Of a stretch of 34,128 nt of DNA, positions 15,348 to 22,950 are shown piece after piece. This DNA comes from Bacteroidales bacterium (lineage in GTDB: Bacteria; Bacteroidota; Bacteroidia; Bacteroidales; UBA932). The stretch covers positions 1 through 34,128 of the forward strand of contig JAGCXV010000060.1 in NCBI GenBank assembly GCA_017961175.1. Direction: 5' to 3'. The position numbers were made by a program, and so were the translations under genes. The number at the start of each line of letters is the position of its first letter. Position 1 is the first letter of the stretch. The notes under the pieces were generated by a model, which made no database searches, was not told where the DNA came from, and saw only the letters and a list, made by a program, of their open reading frames with translations.

Positions 15348-17366
15348 ATGAAAAAACTGACAATACTATTTGCAATACTTATGATGGTTGCAGCGTGCAA
15401 AGACAAGAATCCTTTCCTTGCGGACTGGAACACCCCTTATGGAATTCCTCCTTTTGACCAGATAAAGACCGAAGACTATCTTCCTGCCATCAAGGAAGGC
15501 ATAGAGCAGAACAAAAAGGAAATCGAGGCCATCATAAACAATCCTGAGGCTCCTAACTTTGCCAACACCGTTGCAGCTTACGAGCTTTCCGGACAGCTTC
15601 TTGCAAAGGTTTCCGGTGTACTTTTCAACCTCGCCGAGACCGATGCAGACACAACTTTGAACAAAGTTGAAGACGAGGCCAACAAGCTTATTACAGCCCA
15701 TACAGACGATATCTATATGAACCGCAAGCTCTTCGAAAGGGTTAAGGCTGTATATGAGGCTGACCAGAGCCATCTGGACCGCGAACAGCAGATGGTCCTC
15801 AAGAAATTCTACCAGGCCTTCACCCGTAACGGCGTGGACCTTTCAGACGAGGCTCAGGAGCAGATGAAGGAAATCAACCTGAAACTCAGCGATGCCCAGC
15901 ACAAGTTCGGCGACAACCTTCTTGCTCAGAGCAACGCCTTCAAGGAGAAGTTCGGCATCCCTGTTTCCGCCTACCCGGACGAGATGGCTAGCTGCCCTGA
16001 CAGGGAAAGACGCAAGGCCATGTTCGAGGCCTATTCAAACCGCGCCAACCACGACGACGAGTTTGACAACAAGGCTCTTTGCCTCCAGATCCTGAAACTC
16101 AAGGCTCAGAAAGCCAAGCTGCTTGGATTCGAGAACTTTGCAGCATTCCAGCTGGACAACAAGATGGCTCATGACCCTCAGACAGTTGATACTTTCCTGG
16201 ACGAGATCCAGGTTGCAGCTAACGCCAAGAGCAAGGAAGAGGTTGCAGAAATGCAGAAGGTGATGGACCAGGACATCAAGGCAGGCCTTCTCCCTAAGGG
16301 AAGCAAGATTGAGCCTTGGGATTGGTTCTACTATGCAGAAAAGGTAAGGAAGGCAAAATATGACCTGGACGAGGAACAGACCAAGCCTTACTTCAAGATG
16401 GAGAATGTGCGTAACGGCATATTCTACGCCGCCAACCTCCTTTACGGCATCAATGTAGAGCCTCTGGAGAATGCGCCTAAGTACAATCCTGAAGTGGATG
16501 TATTCAAGGTAACGGACTCTGACGGCTCGCTTCTTGGAATATTCCTTACAGACTATTTCCCTAGAAGCACCAAGAGAGGCGGTGCCTGGATGAACAATTT
16601 CAGAGACCAGTACGTGGACAAGGCCGGCAATGAAATACGCCCTATCATCGTAAACGTGGCAAACTTCAACGCCCCTACCGACTCACTTCCTGGCTTACTG
16701 ACAATTGACCAGGTGGAGACCATGTTCCACGAATTCGGCCACGCCCTCCACGGACTTTTGACCAAATGCCACTATCCTTCCGTAAGCGGAACTAGCGTGG
16801 CAAGGGACTTTGTGGAGACTTTCTCCCAGTTCAACGAAAACTGGGCCTTCCAGCCTGAAATCCTGTCCCAGTACGCCAAGCATTATGAAAGTGGAGAAGT
16901 CATTCCGGATTCTCTGGTCAACAAGATCCTGGCAGCACGCCAGTTCAACCAGGGCTTCATGACTGCAGAACTCTGCGCCGCATCCATTCTGGACATGAAG
17001 TGGCACGAGCTAAATGAGGAGCAGCTGGACGGCATTGACATCAAGGCATTTGAAGACAAGGTTTGCAAGGATATGGGGCTTATCCAGGAAATCATCCCTA
17101 GATACCGCACCACCTACTTCAACCACATCTTCAACTCAGGTTACAGCGCAGGCTACTACGGCTATCTGTGGAGCGAAGTTCTGGACAAGGATGCCTTCGA
17201 CTACTTCAAGCAGCAGGGCATCTACAACAAGGACGTTGCAACAAAGTTCCGCAAGACCTTCCTCGAGAAAGGCGGATCTGAAGAGCCGATGGTTCTTTAC
17301 GAGATGTTCAAGGGAAGCCAGCCGGACCCTAAGGCAATGCTCAGGGCCAGAGGCCTGATCAAGTAA
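15348..17366 (+). CDS. dcp: M3-family metallopeptidase (peptidyl-dipeptidase Dcp-like) lipoprotein
   Basis: A 672-residue zinc peptidase of family M3. The zinc motif is HEFGHALH (His461, Glu462, His465), with the third ligand Glu in the following DFVETFSQFNENW segment. The mostly helical N-terminal part and the C-terminal YRTTYFNHIFNSGYSAGYYGYLWS are characteristic of oligopeptidase A/Dcp enzymes and form the substrate cleft. Unlike the cytosolic E. coli Dcp and OpdA, it has a lipoprotein signal (MVAAC, Cys17), so it works in the cell envelope, probably trimming short peptides. It begins three bases after the DUF5689 gene and ends exactly where the convergent receptor gene ends. Confidence 0.94.
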   Translation: MKKLTILFAILMMVAACKDKNPFLADWNTPYGIPPFDQIKTEDYLPAIKEGIEQNKKEIEAIINNPEAPNFANTVAAYELSGQLLAKVSGVLFNLAETDADTTLNKVEDEANKLITAHTDDIYMNRKLFERVKAVYEADQSHLDREQQMVLKKFYQAFTRNGVDLSDEAQEQMKEINLKLSDAQHKFGDNLLAQSNAFKEKFGIPVSAYPDEMASCPDRERRKAMFEAYSNRANHDDEFDNKALCLQILKLKAQKAKLLGFENFAAFQLDNKMAHDPQTVDTFLDEIQVAANAKSKEEVAEMQKVMDQDIKAGLLPKGSKIEPWDWFYYAEKVRKAKYDLDEEQTKPYFKMENVRNGIFYAANLLYGINVEPLENAPKYNPEVDVFKVTDSDGSLLGIFLTDYFPRSTKRGGAWMNNFRDQYVDKAGNEIRPIIVNVANFNAPTDSLPGLLTIDQVETMFHEFGHALHGLLTKCHYPSVSGTSVARDFVETFSQFNENWAFQPEILSQYAKHYESGEVIPDSLVNKILAARQFNQGFMTAELCAASILDMKWHELNEEQLDGIDIKAFEDKVCKDMGLIQEIIPRYRTTYFNHIFNSGYSAGYYGYLWSEVLDKDAFDYFKQQGIYNKDVATKFRKTFLEKGGSEEPMVLYEMFKGSQPDPKAMLRARGLIK

Positions 17367-19715
17367 TCAGAAACGGAACCTCAGGTCGATTCCGGCCTGG
17401 GAAGGGCGGCCGCGCTGCATAAATCCGGCGCTTCCGCTGTCGAAATAGAACAGTGCATAATCCTTATCCAGGATGTTGCTGCACCAAAGGGAAACCTCCA
17501 GACCCGCATAGCCGCTTCTGGAGGATTTCTTTTTACCCGTGGAGAAAGTTATCCTTCCGCCCAGAAGGCAGTAGAAATCCTGACTTACATCGTTTGCCTC
17601 GGTGAAATAGACCTTACCGACTCCGGTATAGTCCACGCCAAAGGAAAGCTTGCTGCTCTGCCCTAAATCAATACCGTAGGAAGCTGCCAGATGCAGGGTG
17701 TGCTTCGGGGCGAACGGCACGTATTTGTCCTTGTAATCCCTGTCTTCCAGCACTCTCTTTCCTTCCTTTGTAACCACGACCTGGGTAAGGTTGCGGGTGA
17801 ACTTGGCATCGGTATAACCGTAGTCCGCCACTATATCTACTCCGTAAACAGGATTCCAAAGCAGGGAAACCTCTCCACCGTAACTGCGGCTCTTTCCGGC
17901 ATTGGAAGTGTAGCGTCCCAGTCCGCTTTCTACAAAACGAGATACCTGCTGGTCCCTAACCTTCATGTAGAACAGGCTCATATCCATTGAAAGCCTCGAA
18001 TCTGAAGAAGTGAAATGGCCCCCTATCTCGTGGTTCCAGGCATACTCAGGCTTATACCTCAGCGCCTCGTTTATGGTCTCGTCATTATCCAGCGTGCCCA
18101 CGTTCTTCTGAAGGTCCGTCTGCATATAATCGCTGAGCATCTGGATATTGAATCCTCCTCCGCGATAGCCTTTTGCAGCCATTATGTAAATGTTGTTCCG
18201 GGAGTTGAGGTCGTACTTGAGTGCCACTCTCGGCAGCACAGGAATCGCCTCCTGATACTGCTTTCCGAGATATTCCACCTTGTAGGTTCCTTCAGACGTC
18301 TTTCCCATCATCGTCATCTGGTAATTCATCGCCGAGGATGTGGCATAGTCTATCTTCACCTTCTCATAGTCGAACCTTACGGCAAGGGTTGCGGACAGTC
18401 CTTTCGCTCCGAATATATCGTTGAACACGCTCTGGTGGAAGATCGCCCCTCCGTAAGACGGCAGATGGAAAAGCCCGGGAACATCCATATAATCGTCCGT
18501 AAGCTTGACTTTTACAGGAGAATGAGCCATCGCAGCATCCATAGTTGCCTGGAGGGATGAAATGAAATCGCTCCCGAATGTCAGAGGTGTATTGTTCTTG
18601 TTCCACTGGTAGTACCCGGAAACTCCCGTGGAGAAATCCATTCCGCCCCAGAACTCGTTCCATTTACCCTTCAGGATAACTTCCTGGCTTATGGTGTTCT
18701 GCAACTGGTTCTGGTTCATCGTAAACCTGTCTGCAGGAGAATAGTCCGTATCCATAGTCATCCTGTCTTTCAGATACTGCCAGGCAGTAGCGGAAACAAG
18801 CTCCAGTCCGGAAGAAGATGAATATTTTGTTATCAGGCCTGCATTCAGCATATTACGCCTGTAGCTACTCTTGAAATCGTAGGCAGGGCCGGTGAATTCT
18901 CCCGTGTTCTTGTCGTATGCTCCGTATGGATAGCCTCCGTCATCGTTATACTCGTAGCTGACATTCAGGTCAAATGACAATCCAGATACAGGCTTCCAGA
19001 TTCCGTGCATCCTTCCTCCGGCGCTTGATCCCTTGTCTATCTTCTTTCCGGTAAATCCGTTCCTGTAAAATCCCCCGCTATAGTCATAGAAGCCTCCGGC
19101 CGAGAATGCAAACTTGTCGCTGATCCTGTGATAGTGAGTCAGATATGCCCTGTAGCCGTTCTTTGTTGCCGCACTCAGCATAAGGTCCGTACCGCTGTAG
19201 TCAAAAGGACTCTTGGTCCTAACATTGATCAGTCCACCCATTGTGTTCCTGCCGTAAAGCGTTCCCTGAGGCCCCCTGAGCACTTCCACCCTCTCAATAT
19301 CAGAATAATCAAAGTCAAATCCGGACTTGTCAAAGTAAGGGATTCCGTCCACATAAATACCCACTGCAGGAGAATTGATCCTGGAGCCTATTCCCCTGAC
19401 ATAAATGGAAGAAGTGTATTTTGTCCCGTAATCCGGGATATAGAGATTCGGCACAAGACCCGTAAGGCTCTTCATCGAGAAAACCCTGCTATCCTCAATA
19501 GCCTTCCTCTGCACAATCGACGAGGAAACCGGCTGGTCCCTAAGCACGCGGTTCTCCTTTGGAGAATCCACGACCCACAGTTTTTCAATCGAATACTCGG
19601 CGATGGTATCTGCCTGATAAAAAGATGAGTTATCCTGCCCGAGAGTAAAATGGCAGGATAAAAACATTATGGACAGCACAGCTGTCATATTCCTCACTGT
19701 CTTCTTCATATTCAT
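17367..19715 (-). CDS. TonB-dependent receptor, siderophore/FecA-like type
   Basis: A 782-residue outer-membrane receptor. The start is ATG at 19715 or ATG at 19709 (MKKTVRNMTAVLSIMF); both give a signal peptide ending near FTLGQ. There is no carboxypeptidase-regulatory domain. The plug is classical: SSIVQRKAIEDSRVFSMKSL, SIYVRGIGSRINSPAVGIYV and RVEVLRGPQGTLYGRNTMGG. The barrel has the TonB-box-2 type region near the end (CSNILDKDYALFYFDSGS) and finishes IDLRFRF with a terminal Phe. This style is common in iron-chelate, haem or vitamin receptors; the cargo cannot be read from the sequence. It lies 60 bases downstream of an AraC-family regulator on the same strand, which probably controls it. 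The stop codon abuts the dcp stop with no gap. Confidence 0.93.
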   Translation of the reverse strand: MNMKKTVRNMTAVLSIMFLSCHFTLGQDNSSFYQADTIAEYSIEKLWVVDSPKENRVLRDQPVSSSIVQRKAIEDSRVFSMKSLTGLVPNLYIPDYGTKYTSSIYVRGIGSRINSPAVGIYVDGIPYFDKSGFDFDYSDIERVEVLRGPQGTLYGRNTMGGLINVRTKSPFDYSGTDLMLSAATKNGYRAYLTHYHRISDKFAFSAGGFYDYSGGFYRNGFTGKKIDKGSSAGGRMHGIWKPVSGLSFDLNVSYEYNDDGGYPYGAYDKNTGEFTGPAYDFKSSYRRNMLNAGLITKYSSSSGLELVSATAWQYLKDRMTMDTDYSPADRFTMNQNQLQNTISQEVILKGKWNEFWGGMDFSTGVSGYYQWNKNNTPLTFGSDFISSLQATMDAAMAHSPVKVKLTDDYMDVPGLFHLPSYGGAIFHQSVFNDIFGAKGLSATLAVRFDYEKVKIDYATSSAMNYQMTMMGKTSEGTYKVEYLGKQYQEAIPVLPRVALKYDLNSRNNIYIMAAKGYRGGGFNIQMLSDYMQTDLQKNVGTLDNDETINEALRYKPEYAWNHEIGGHFTSSDSRLSMDMSLFYMKVRDQQVSRFVESGLGRYTSNAGKSRSYGGEVSLLWNPVYGVDIVADYGYTDAKFTRNLTQVVVTKEGKRVLEDRDYKDKYVPFAPKHTLHLAASYGIDLGQSSKLSFGVDYTGVGKVYFTEANDVSQDFYCLLGGRITFSTGKKKSSRSGYAGLEVSLWCSNILDKDYALFYFDSGSAGFMQRGRPSQAGIDLRFRF

Positions 19716-19718
19716 GGG

Positions 19719-19760
19719 GACAAATATCAGAATAGTTTACAAAAAAAAATAGTGTTTGTC
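19719..19760. promoter_or_regulatory. Spaced inverted repeat in the AraC-receptor gap
   Basis: GACAAA (19719-19724) and TTTGTC (19755-19760) form an inverted repeat with a 30-base spacer containing a run of nine A. Position between the regulator and the receptor start would suit an operator, but six-base arms can occur by chance. No clean TAnnTTTG box is present in this gap. Confidence 0.25.
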
Positions 19761-19775
19761 ACTCCGCGATTAGGA

Positions 19776-20534
19776 CTATTTGTGCGCCTCCTTCATTTTA
19801 TGCCTGAACTCTAGCGGAGTCATCCCCGTTTGCTTGCGGAAAAAACGGGAAAAATAAGATTGGTCGCTGAGCCCCACAGCAAAGGCAACATCCAGGACTG
19901 GCATTTCGGTTTCCTGGAGATAATGCTTTGCCCTTGTCAGGCGGGCAATGGCTATCCATTCTCCGGGGCTGCGCCCGCTTTCCCGGCGGATCATCCTGCA
20001 AAATCCGTTTGGAGTAAGATTTGCCTCCCTGGCATAGTCTTCCAGTTCTCCAAACGGAAGATCAGAATTGAAAATCTGTCTCAGGAACTTGCTTGCCTGG
20101 GGATGTCCGCAGACATTTGCAGGGAGCATATTCAGCAAAAGCCTGACGGCATTTTGGATAAACTCGCTTTTGTTCTTTTCCAAGGCTCTTGCCATCATAT
20201 TGAAAAGTTCTCCGGCAAATTGTGCCTCTTCAAACCAGAACGCAAAATGAAGAGGCTTCGCAATAACCGCGTTTTCTCCAACCATTGAGGCAGGGAATCC
20301 TCCGGTATAGCCGTGTGCATCGCGATAATAGCGAATGGAAAAAGGACGGTTCTCCGGCAGCAGAAAAAGTTGCCCGGCTGTACAGTGAAACAACTCTCCC
20401 TCTGCTTCAACCAGAATCTCACCGCCAGTCAGATATGCAAAACTGATAAGCGGGAAAGCTCTGGGAGGTACCTCTGCGGCCTTGATATAGCCCTTGGTAT
20501 CCATCCTTCTTATGAAGAAAGGCATCGTTGACAT
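19776..20534 (-). CDS. AraC-family transcriptional regulator
   Basis: A 252-residue cytoplasmic DNA-binding protein. The N-terminal part, about residues 1-110, is a beta-rich cupin-like sensor (FPLISFAYLTGGEILVEAEG, FHCTAGQLFLLPENRPF). The C-terminal part, about 155-250, is the double helix-turn-helix of the family, with LEDYAREANLTPNGFCRMIR as first unit. The diagnostic second unit is VLDVAFAVGLSDQSYFSRFF followed by RKQTGMTPLEFR. The start is the ATG at 20532-20534. A -7-like box ends only five bases before it, so the message may be nearly leaderless. It lies upstream of the siderophore-type receptor and divergent from a DUF4491 gene, and may control either. The ligand is unknown. Confidence 0.94.
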   Translation of the reverse strand: MSTMPFFIRRMDTKGYIKAAEVPPRAFPLISFAYLTGGEILVEAEGELFHCTAGQLFLLPENRPFSIRYYRDAHGYTGGFPASMVGENAVIAKPLHFAFWFEEAQFAGELFNMMARALEKNKSEFIQNAVRLLLNMLPANVCGHPQASKFLRQIFNSDLPFGELEDYAREANLTPNGFCRMIRRESGRSPGEWIAIARLTRAKHYLQETEMPVLDVAFAVGLSDQSYFSRFFRKQTGMTPLEFRHKMKEAHK

Positions 20535-20538
20535 AATG

Positions 20539-20546
20539 CAAAATTA
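20539..20546 (-). promoter_or_regulatory. Probable -7 box of the AraC gene, inside an inverted repeat
   Basis: TAATTTTG on the minus strand matches TAnnTTTG and ends at 20539, so transcription would begin about at the ATG (20534). No TTTG is seen 19-21 bases upstream. The box is flanked by AATGC (20535-20539) and GCATT (20547-20551), a small inverted repeat that could be an autoregulatory operator. Confidence 0.35.
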
Positions 20547-20560
20547 GCATTTTTTATTAT

Positions 20561-20568
20561 TACATTTG
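20561..20568 (+). promoter_or_regulatory. Probable -7 box of the DUF4491 gene
   Basis: TACATTTG matches TAnnTTTG and lies 17 bases before the ATG at 20586. A -33 TTTG is not visible at the expected distance. Confidence 0.4.
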
Positions 20569-20585
20569 CCCAGAAAATCTGTTAT

Positions 20586-20870
20586 ATGAACTGGTACGGA
20601 ATACTTATAGGAGCTATCTCCTTTCTCATAATAGGAATCTTTCATCCTTTGGTAATCAAGGGCGAGTATTACTTTGGAGTCAAGATCTGGTGGGCTTTCC
20701 TGATTGCAGGCATCGGTTTCGGAGTCTGGGCCTGCCTTACTCCAAGCATATTCTGGAGCGCCATACTGGGCGTAGCGTCCTTCTCCTGTTTCTGGGGCAT
20801 CCTGGAAGTATTCCATCAGAGAGAAAGAGTCAGAAAGGGCTGGTTCCCGAAGAATCCTAACCGTAGATAA
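20586..20870 (+). CDS. DUF4491 family small integral membrane protein
   Basis: A 94-residue inner-membrane protein with three predicted membrane segments at about residues 3-24, 36-54 and 56-77, and a basic cytoplasmic-type tail. Conserved-looking marks of DUF4491 are the start MNWYGILIGAISFLIIGIFH, the PLVIKGEYYFGVKIWW stretch, and the end ERVRKGWFPKNPNRR. The family is widespread in Bacteroidales and has no known function. It is transcribed divergently from the AraC gene with a 51-base gap, so the two may share regulation. No clear terminator follows it on the plus strand. Confidence 0.88.
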   Translation: MNWYGILIGAISFLIIGIFHPLVIKGEYYFGVKIWWAFLIAGIGFGVWACLTPSIFWSAILGVASFSCFWGILEVFHQRERVRKGWFPKNPNRR

Positions 20871-20895
20871 TCTCTTTAATAGACAAATCGTTTGT

Positions 20896-20928
20896 AAAAA
20901 AAAACGGGCATCCTTCTAGGACTACCCG
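20896..20928 (-). terminator. Intrinsic terminator of the small peptide gene
   Basis: On the minus strand CGGGTA-G-TCCT and AGGATGCCCG (20928-20905) pair as a ten-base stem with one bulged G and a three-base loop, followed at once by nine T (20904-20896). This is a clear rho-independent terminator, 42 bases after the peptide stop codon. Confidence 0.85.
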
Positions 20929-20969
20929 ATACTCTGTGCTGAAAAAGAGTCCATTAACTGTAACTATGG

Positions 20970-21140
20970 CTATTCATTACCATTACCATCACCATCACCA
21001 TCACCGCCGGCATCTTGATTTCCTGTTCCACCATGCCCAGGGAGACCAGGGAAACCACCACCACTAGCGCATACGATTCCTTCGAATTTGGTTTCAAATT
21101 CTTTGATTACAGGAGATTCATAGTAGTTATTCTTTTTCAT
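20970..21140 (-). CDS. Small Gly/Asp-rich peptide of 56 residues, function unknown
   Basis: The minus frame from ATG at 21140 to TAG at 20970-20972 encodes 56 residues. The start MKKNNYYESPVIKEFETKFE is charged and polar, with no signal peptide. A short IVCASGGG segment holds the single Cys24, then a Gly/Pro/His part (FPGLPGHGG) and an acidic tail of alternating Gly-Asp and Gly-Asn. The gene has its own promoter-like site (21201-21231), a 5' inverted repeat and a strong terminator, which together support real expression. Short proteins beginning MKK with an Ile/Val-Glu-rich front and a small-residue tail are scattered through Bacteroidales genomes as hypothetical proteins; I recall this only as a general pattern. 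It could be a precursor peptide, a metal- or calcium-binding peptide, or a small surface factor. The PKD-like lipoprotein gene lies just upstream on the same strand. Confidence 0.72.
   Translation of the reverse strand: MKKNNYYESPVIKEFETKFEGIVCASGGGFPGLPGHGGTGNQDAGGDGDGDGNGNE
20976..21005 (-). repeat. Five hexamer repeats coding the Gly-Asp/Asn tail
   Basis: Plus-strand units ATTACC, ATTACC, ATCACC, ATCACC, ATCACC. On the coding (minus) strand they read GGTGAT three times and GGTAAT twice. Such an array can change in length by slippage without breaking the frame. Confidence 0.85.
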
Positions 21141-21164
21141 TTCTTTATGAATTAAGAATTAATA

Positions 21165-21199
21165 ATAGGTTTACTACGATTTCCTAATGGAAAACCTAT
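21165..21199 (-). promoter_or_regulatory. Inverted repeat at the 5' end of the small-peptide transcript
   Basis: ATAGGTTT (21165-21172) and AAACCTAT (21192-21199) pair perfectly over eight bases. The loop contains TCC-ATTA-GGA, a nested smaller stem. The structure begins right at the predicted transcription start, so it is either a 5' stabilising hairpin or an operator. Confidence 0.5.
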
Positions 21200-21200
21200 G

Positions 21201-21231
21201 CAAATATAATCATTTTTCTCCTAAAAACAAT
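21201..21231 (-). promoter_or_regulatory. Bacteroidota-type promoter of the small peptide gene
   Basis: On the minus strand ATTG (21231-21228) is followed after 19 bases by TATATTTG (21208-21201). The -7 box is a full match to TAnnTTTG and the -33 box is one base off. It starts nine bases after the stop codon of the PKD-like lipoprotein gene. Confidence 0.65.
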
Positions 21232-21239
21232 ATATAGAA

Positions 21240-22937
21240 CTACTTGCTCATGTTATAATCCGCAATGAAGAGGATTTCCGTGGAAACTTCCCCTATCCAT
21301 CCGGCCTTGTCGCAGACGGCGGTCTGAATCTTTATGAAGTCTACATATTTAAGGTTGGCAGGCTGTCCGTCCCATCTGACTGCATCGCTGATTTTAAAGT
21401 GGTTATCAGAGGCACCTCCGGAAGAATTATTGTCTGTGGAGAGGCGGTCCACTTCGCTGTAATTGTCCGCATAGCCCCAGTCAAAATCCTGGTTGATCCA
21501 GTTGTCCTTGCTAACTTCCTTGGTTCTGGAGATCAGTTTGGAACCGTAGAGGGTGTAGGATGAAATCTTGACCCAGTTAGGGTAATAGAAATCCTGGCTG
21601 TGGTATGCGGCAAGGTAATCCACGCTGCCGGATTTGCCGTCTGAGGAAGTCCACATAGTGCTGGATTTTGCATTTGGCTTGTAGTAGGTAATGGCGTAAT
21701 CTTTTGTCTGGTAAGTGTAATCACTGCCCTTAAGTTCGTACCAGGTATCGTCCGGTAGGCCGTTGCCGTTTTCGTCCTGCATAACCCAGACAATGCCAGG
21801 CTCGGAAGAATTGTGGAAGGCGTTGCCGGTAATGGCAATGTTGTAGCCCCCGTCGTTTTCCACGCTGTGGTCAAAGCCAGCTGTTATGTAGCCGCCCCAT
21901 GCACCAAGGGAAACGAATGTCTTGGCCTCCATCCTCTTCTGAGCCCAGGCGCAGGCTTCTTCCATTGTGGTAGCGGTAAAGCCTTCGTTTATGAACTGCC
22001 CGGGAGCAGGCATATACTCGTAAATCTTGTTCCAGGGAGCCTTGCCGCCGGTGCGCTTGTAAGTGCCTTCCGGAGGACAGACGTTTATCGTCAATGTCTT
22101 GGACTGGGAACGGAAGGAGTTTTTCATCGTGACAGAAAGTTTGTGGGTGCCTGCAGCTTCCTCGCTGCACACGTAATAAGGCTCGGAAGATTCCTTAACC
22201 TTTGTTCCATCCAGGGTCCAGGTGAAAGTGGCGTCAAAAGCGTTTTCAATGTCGCGGATCAATATCCTTATGCTTCTTCCTGTCGAGTAGTTGTAAGTAT
22301 CTGACTCAAAATTCCATTTGAATGGCATATCCTTTTCGTCGAGAACCTTTACCGTAAAGCTCAGAGAAGCCTGCCCATCCTCGTTCTTGGCGGTGAACTT
22401 GAAGTTATGGGTGCCCGTCTGGGATGCAGAATACTTGTAGTCTTTGGAAGTTGAAACCTCTGCTCCGTCCACACTCCAGCTGTAAGTTGTTCCATCAGTG
22501 TTGGTAACTACCGGGGCAAACTCGTGTTCAGAACCCTTGAGAATGGAAAAGCCTCCCTGCGGAACAGGCAGCCCCACTACAGGAGGAAGTTTCTCGGCGA
22601 CAGTAATCTTCACTTCCCTGGAAGCACTGCCGATGGAATTGGTGACTGTGATCTTTGCATAATAAACGCCTGCGGTATTCGAAGAGAATGTCAGGTTTCT
22701 CTGGGTGGAAATCACCTTGCCTTCAATAGTCCAGCTGAACGAGGCTCCGTCTGCGTTAGAATATGTCGGAGTTATGGTTATGCTCTTTCCAACCTTTACC
22801 GTAACAGCCTGGCTTTCCAGGGAAATGGAAGGACCCGGTTTAGGTTCCGGTTTGACAGGTTTTCCGCCGCAACTGGCCATCACCAGCGCAAAAATGATTG
22901 CGGCAAGACTGTTAAATATGAAATATCTTTTTACCAT
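21240..22937 (-). CDS. Surface lipoprotein with PKD-like repeats, receptor-associated
   Basis: A 565-residue lipoprotein. The signal ends MASC (Cys23) and is followed by a Lys/Pro linker (KPVKPEPKPGP). Three PKD/Ig-like beta-sandwiches of about 80-90 residues follow (about 35-115, 118-200 and 205-290). Each has a SWTIEG or SWSVDG type strand and a TVTNSIGSASR or TAKNEDGQAS type turn. The C-terminal 270 residues form one unnamed domain with YEYMPAPGQFINE, GGYITAGFDHSVEN and DENGNGLPDDTWYELKGSDY. No catalytic motif is evident. A strong ribosome site (GGAGAGG) lies just before the ATG, 13 bases after the BtuB-like receptor gene, so the two are an operon and the lipoprotein probably helps the receptor capture its ligand. 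Confidence 0.87.
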   Translation of the reverse strand: MVKRYFIFNSLAAIIFALVMASCGGKPVKPEPKPGPSISLESQAVTVKVGKSITITPTYSNADGASFSWTIEGKVISTQRNLTFSSNTAGVYYAKITVTNSIGSASREVKITVAEKLPPVVGLPVPQGGFSILKGSEHEFAPVVTNTDGTTYSWSVDGAEVSTSKDYKYSASQTGTHNFKFTAKNEDGQASLSFTVKVLDEKDMPFKWNFESDTYNYSTGRSIRILIRDIENAFDATFTWTLDGTKVKESSEPYYVCSEEAAGTHKLSVTMKNSFRSQSKTLTINVCPPEGTYKRTGGKAPWNKIYEYMPAPGQFINEGFTATTMEEACAWAQKRMEAKTFVSLGAWGGYITAGFDHSVENDGGYNIAITGNAFHNSSEPGIVWVMQDENGNGLPDDTWYELKGSDYTYQTKDYAITYYKPNAKSSTMWTSSDGKSGSVDYLAAYHSQDFYYPNWVKISSYTLYGSKLISRTKEVSKDNWINQDFDWGYADNYSEVDRLSTDNNSSGGASDNHFKISDAVRWDGQPANLKYVDFIKIQTAVCDKAGWIGEVSTEILFIADYNMSK

Positions 22938-22950
22938 AACCTCTCCTTAA

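Noticed and set aside
20544-20816. Minus-strand ORF of 90 residues opposite the DUF4491 gene
   Set aside because: DUF4491 on the plus strand is recognised end to end; the antisense frame is not similar to anything I know.
20976-21005. CRISPR-like repeats
   Set aside because: Contiguous six-base units without spacers that encode a Gly-Asp tail in frame.
20966-21067. Plus-strand ORF of 33 residues with six consecutive His (MAIHYHYHHHHHHRRH)
   Set aside because: It is the exact complement of the Gly-Asp repeats of the small peptide gene. Promoter, inverted repeat and terminator all read on the minus strand, and nothing similar supports the plus strand.
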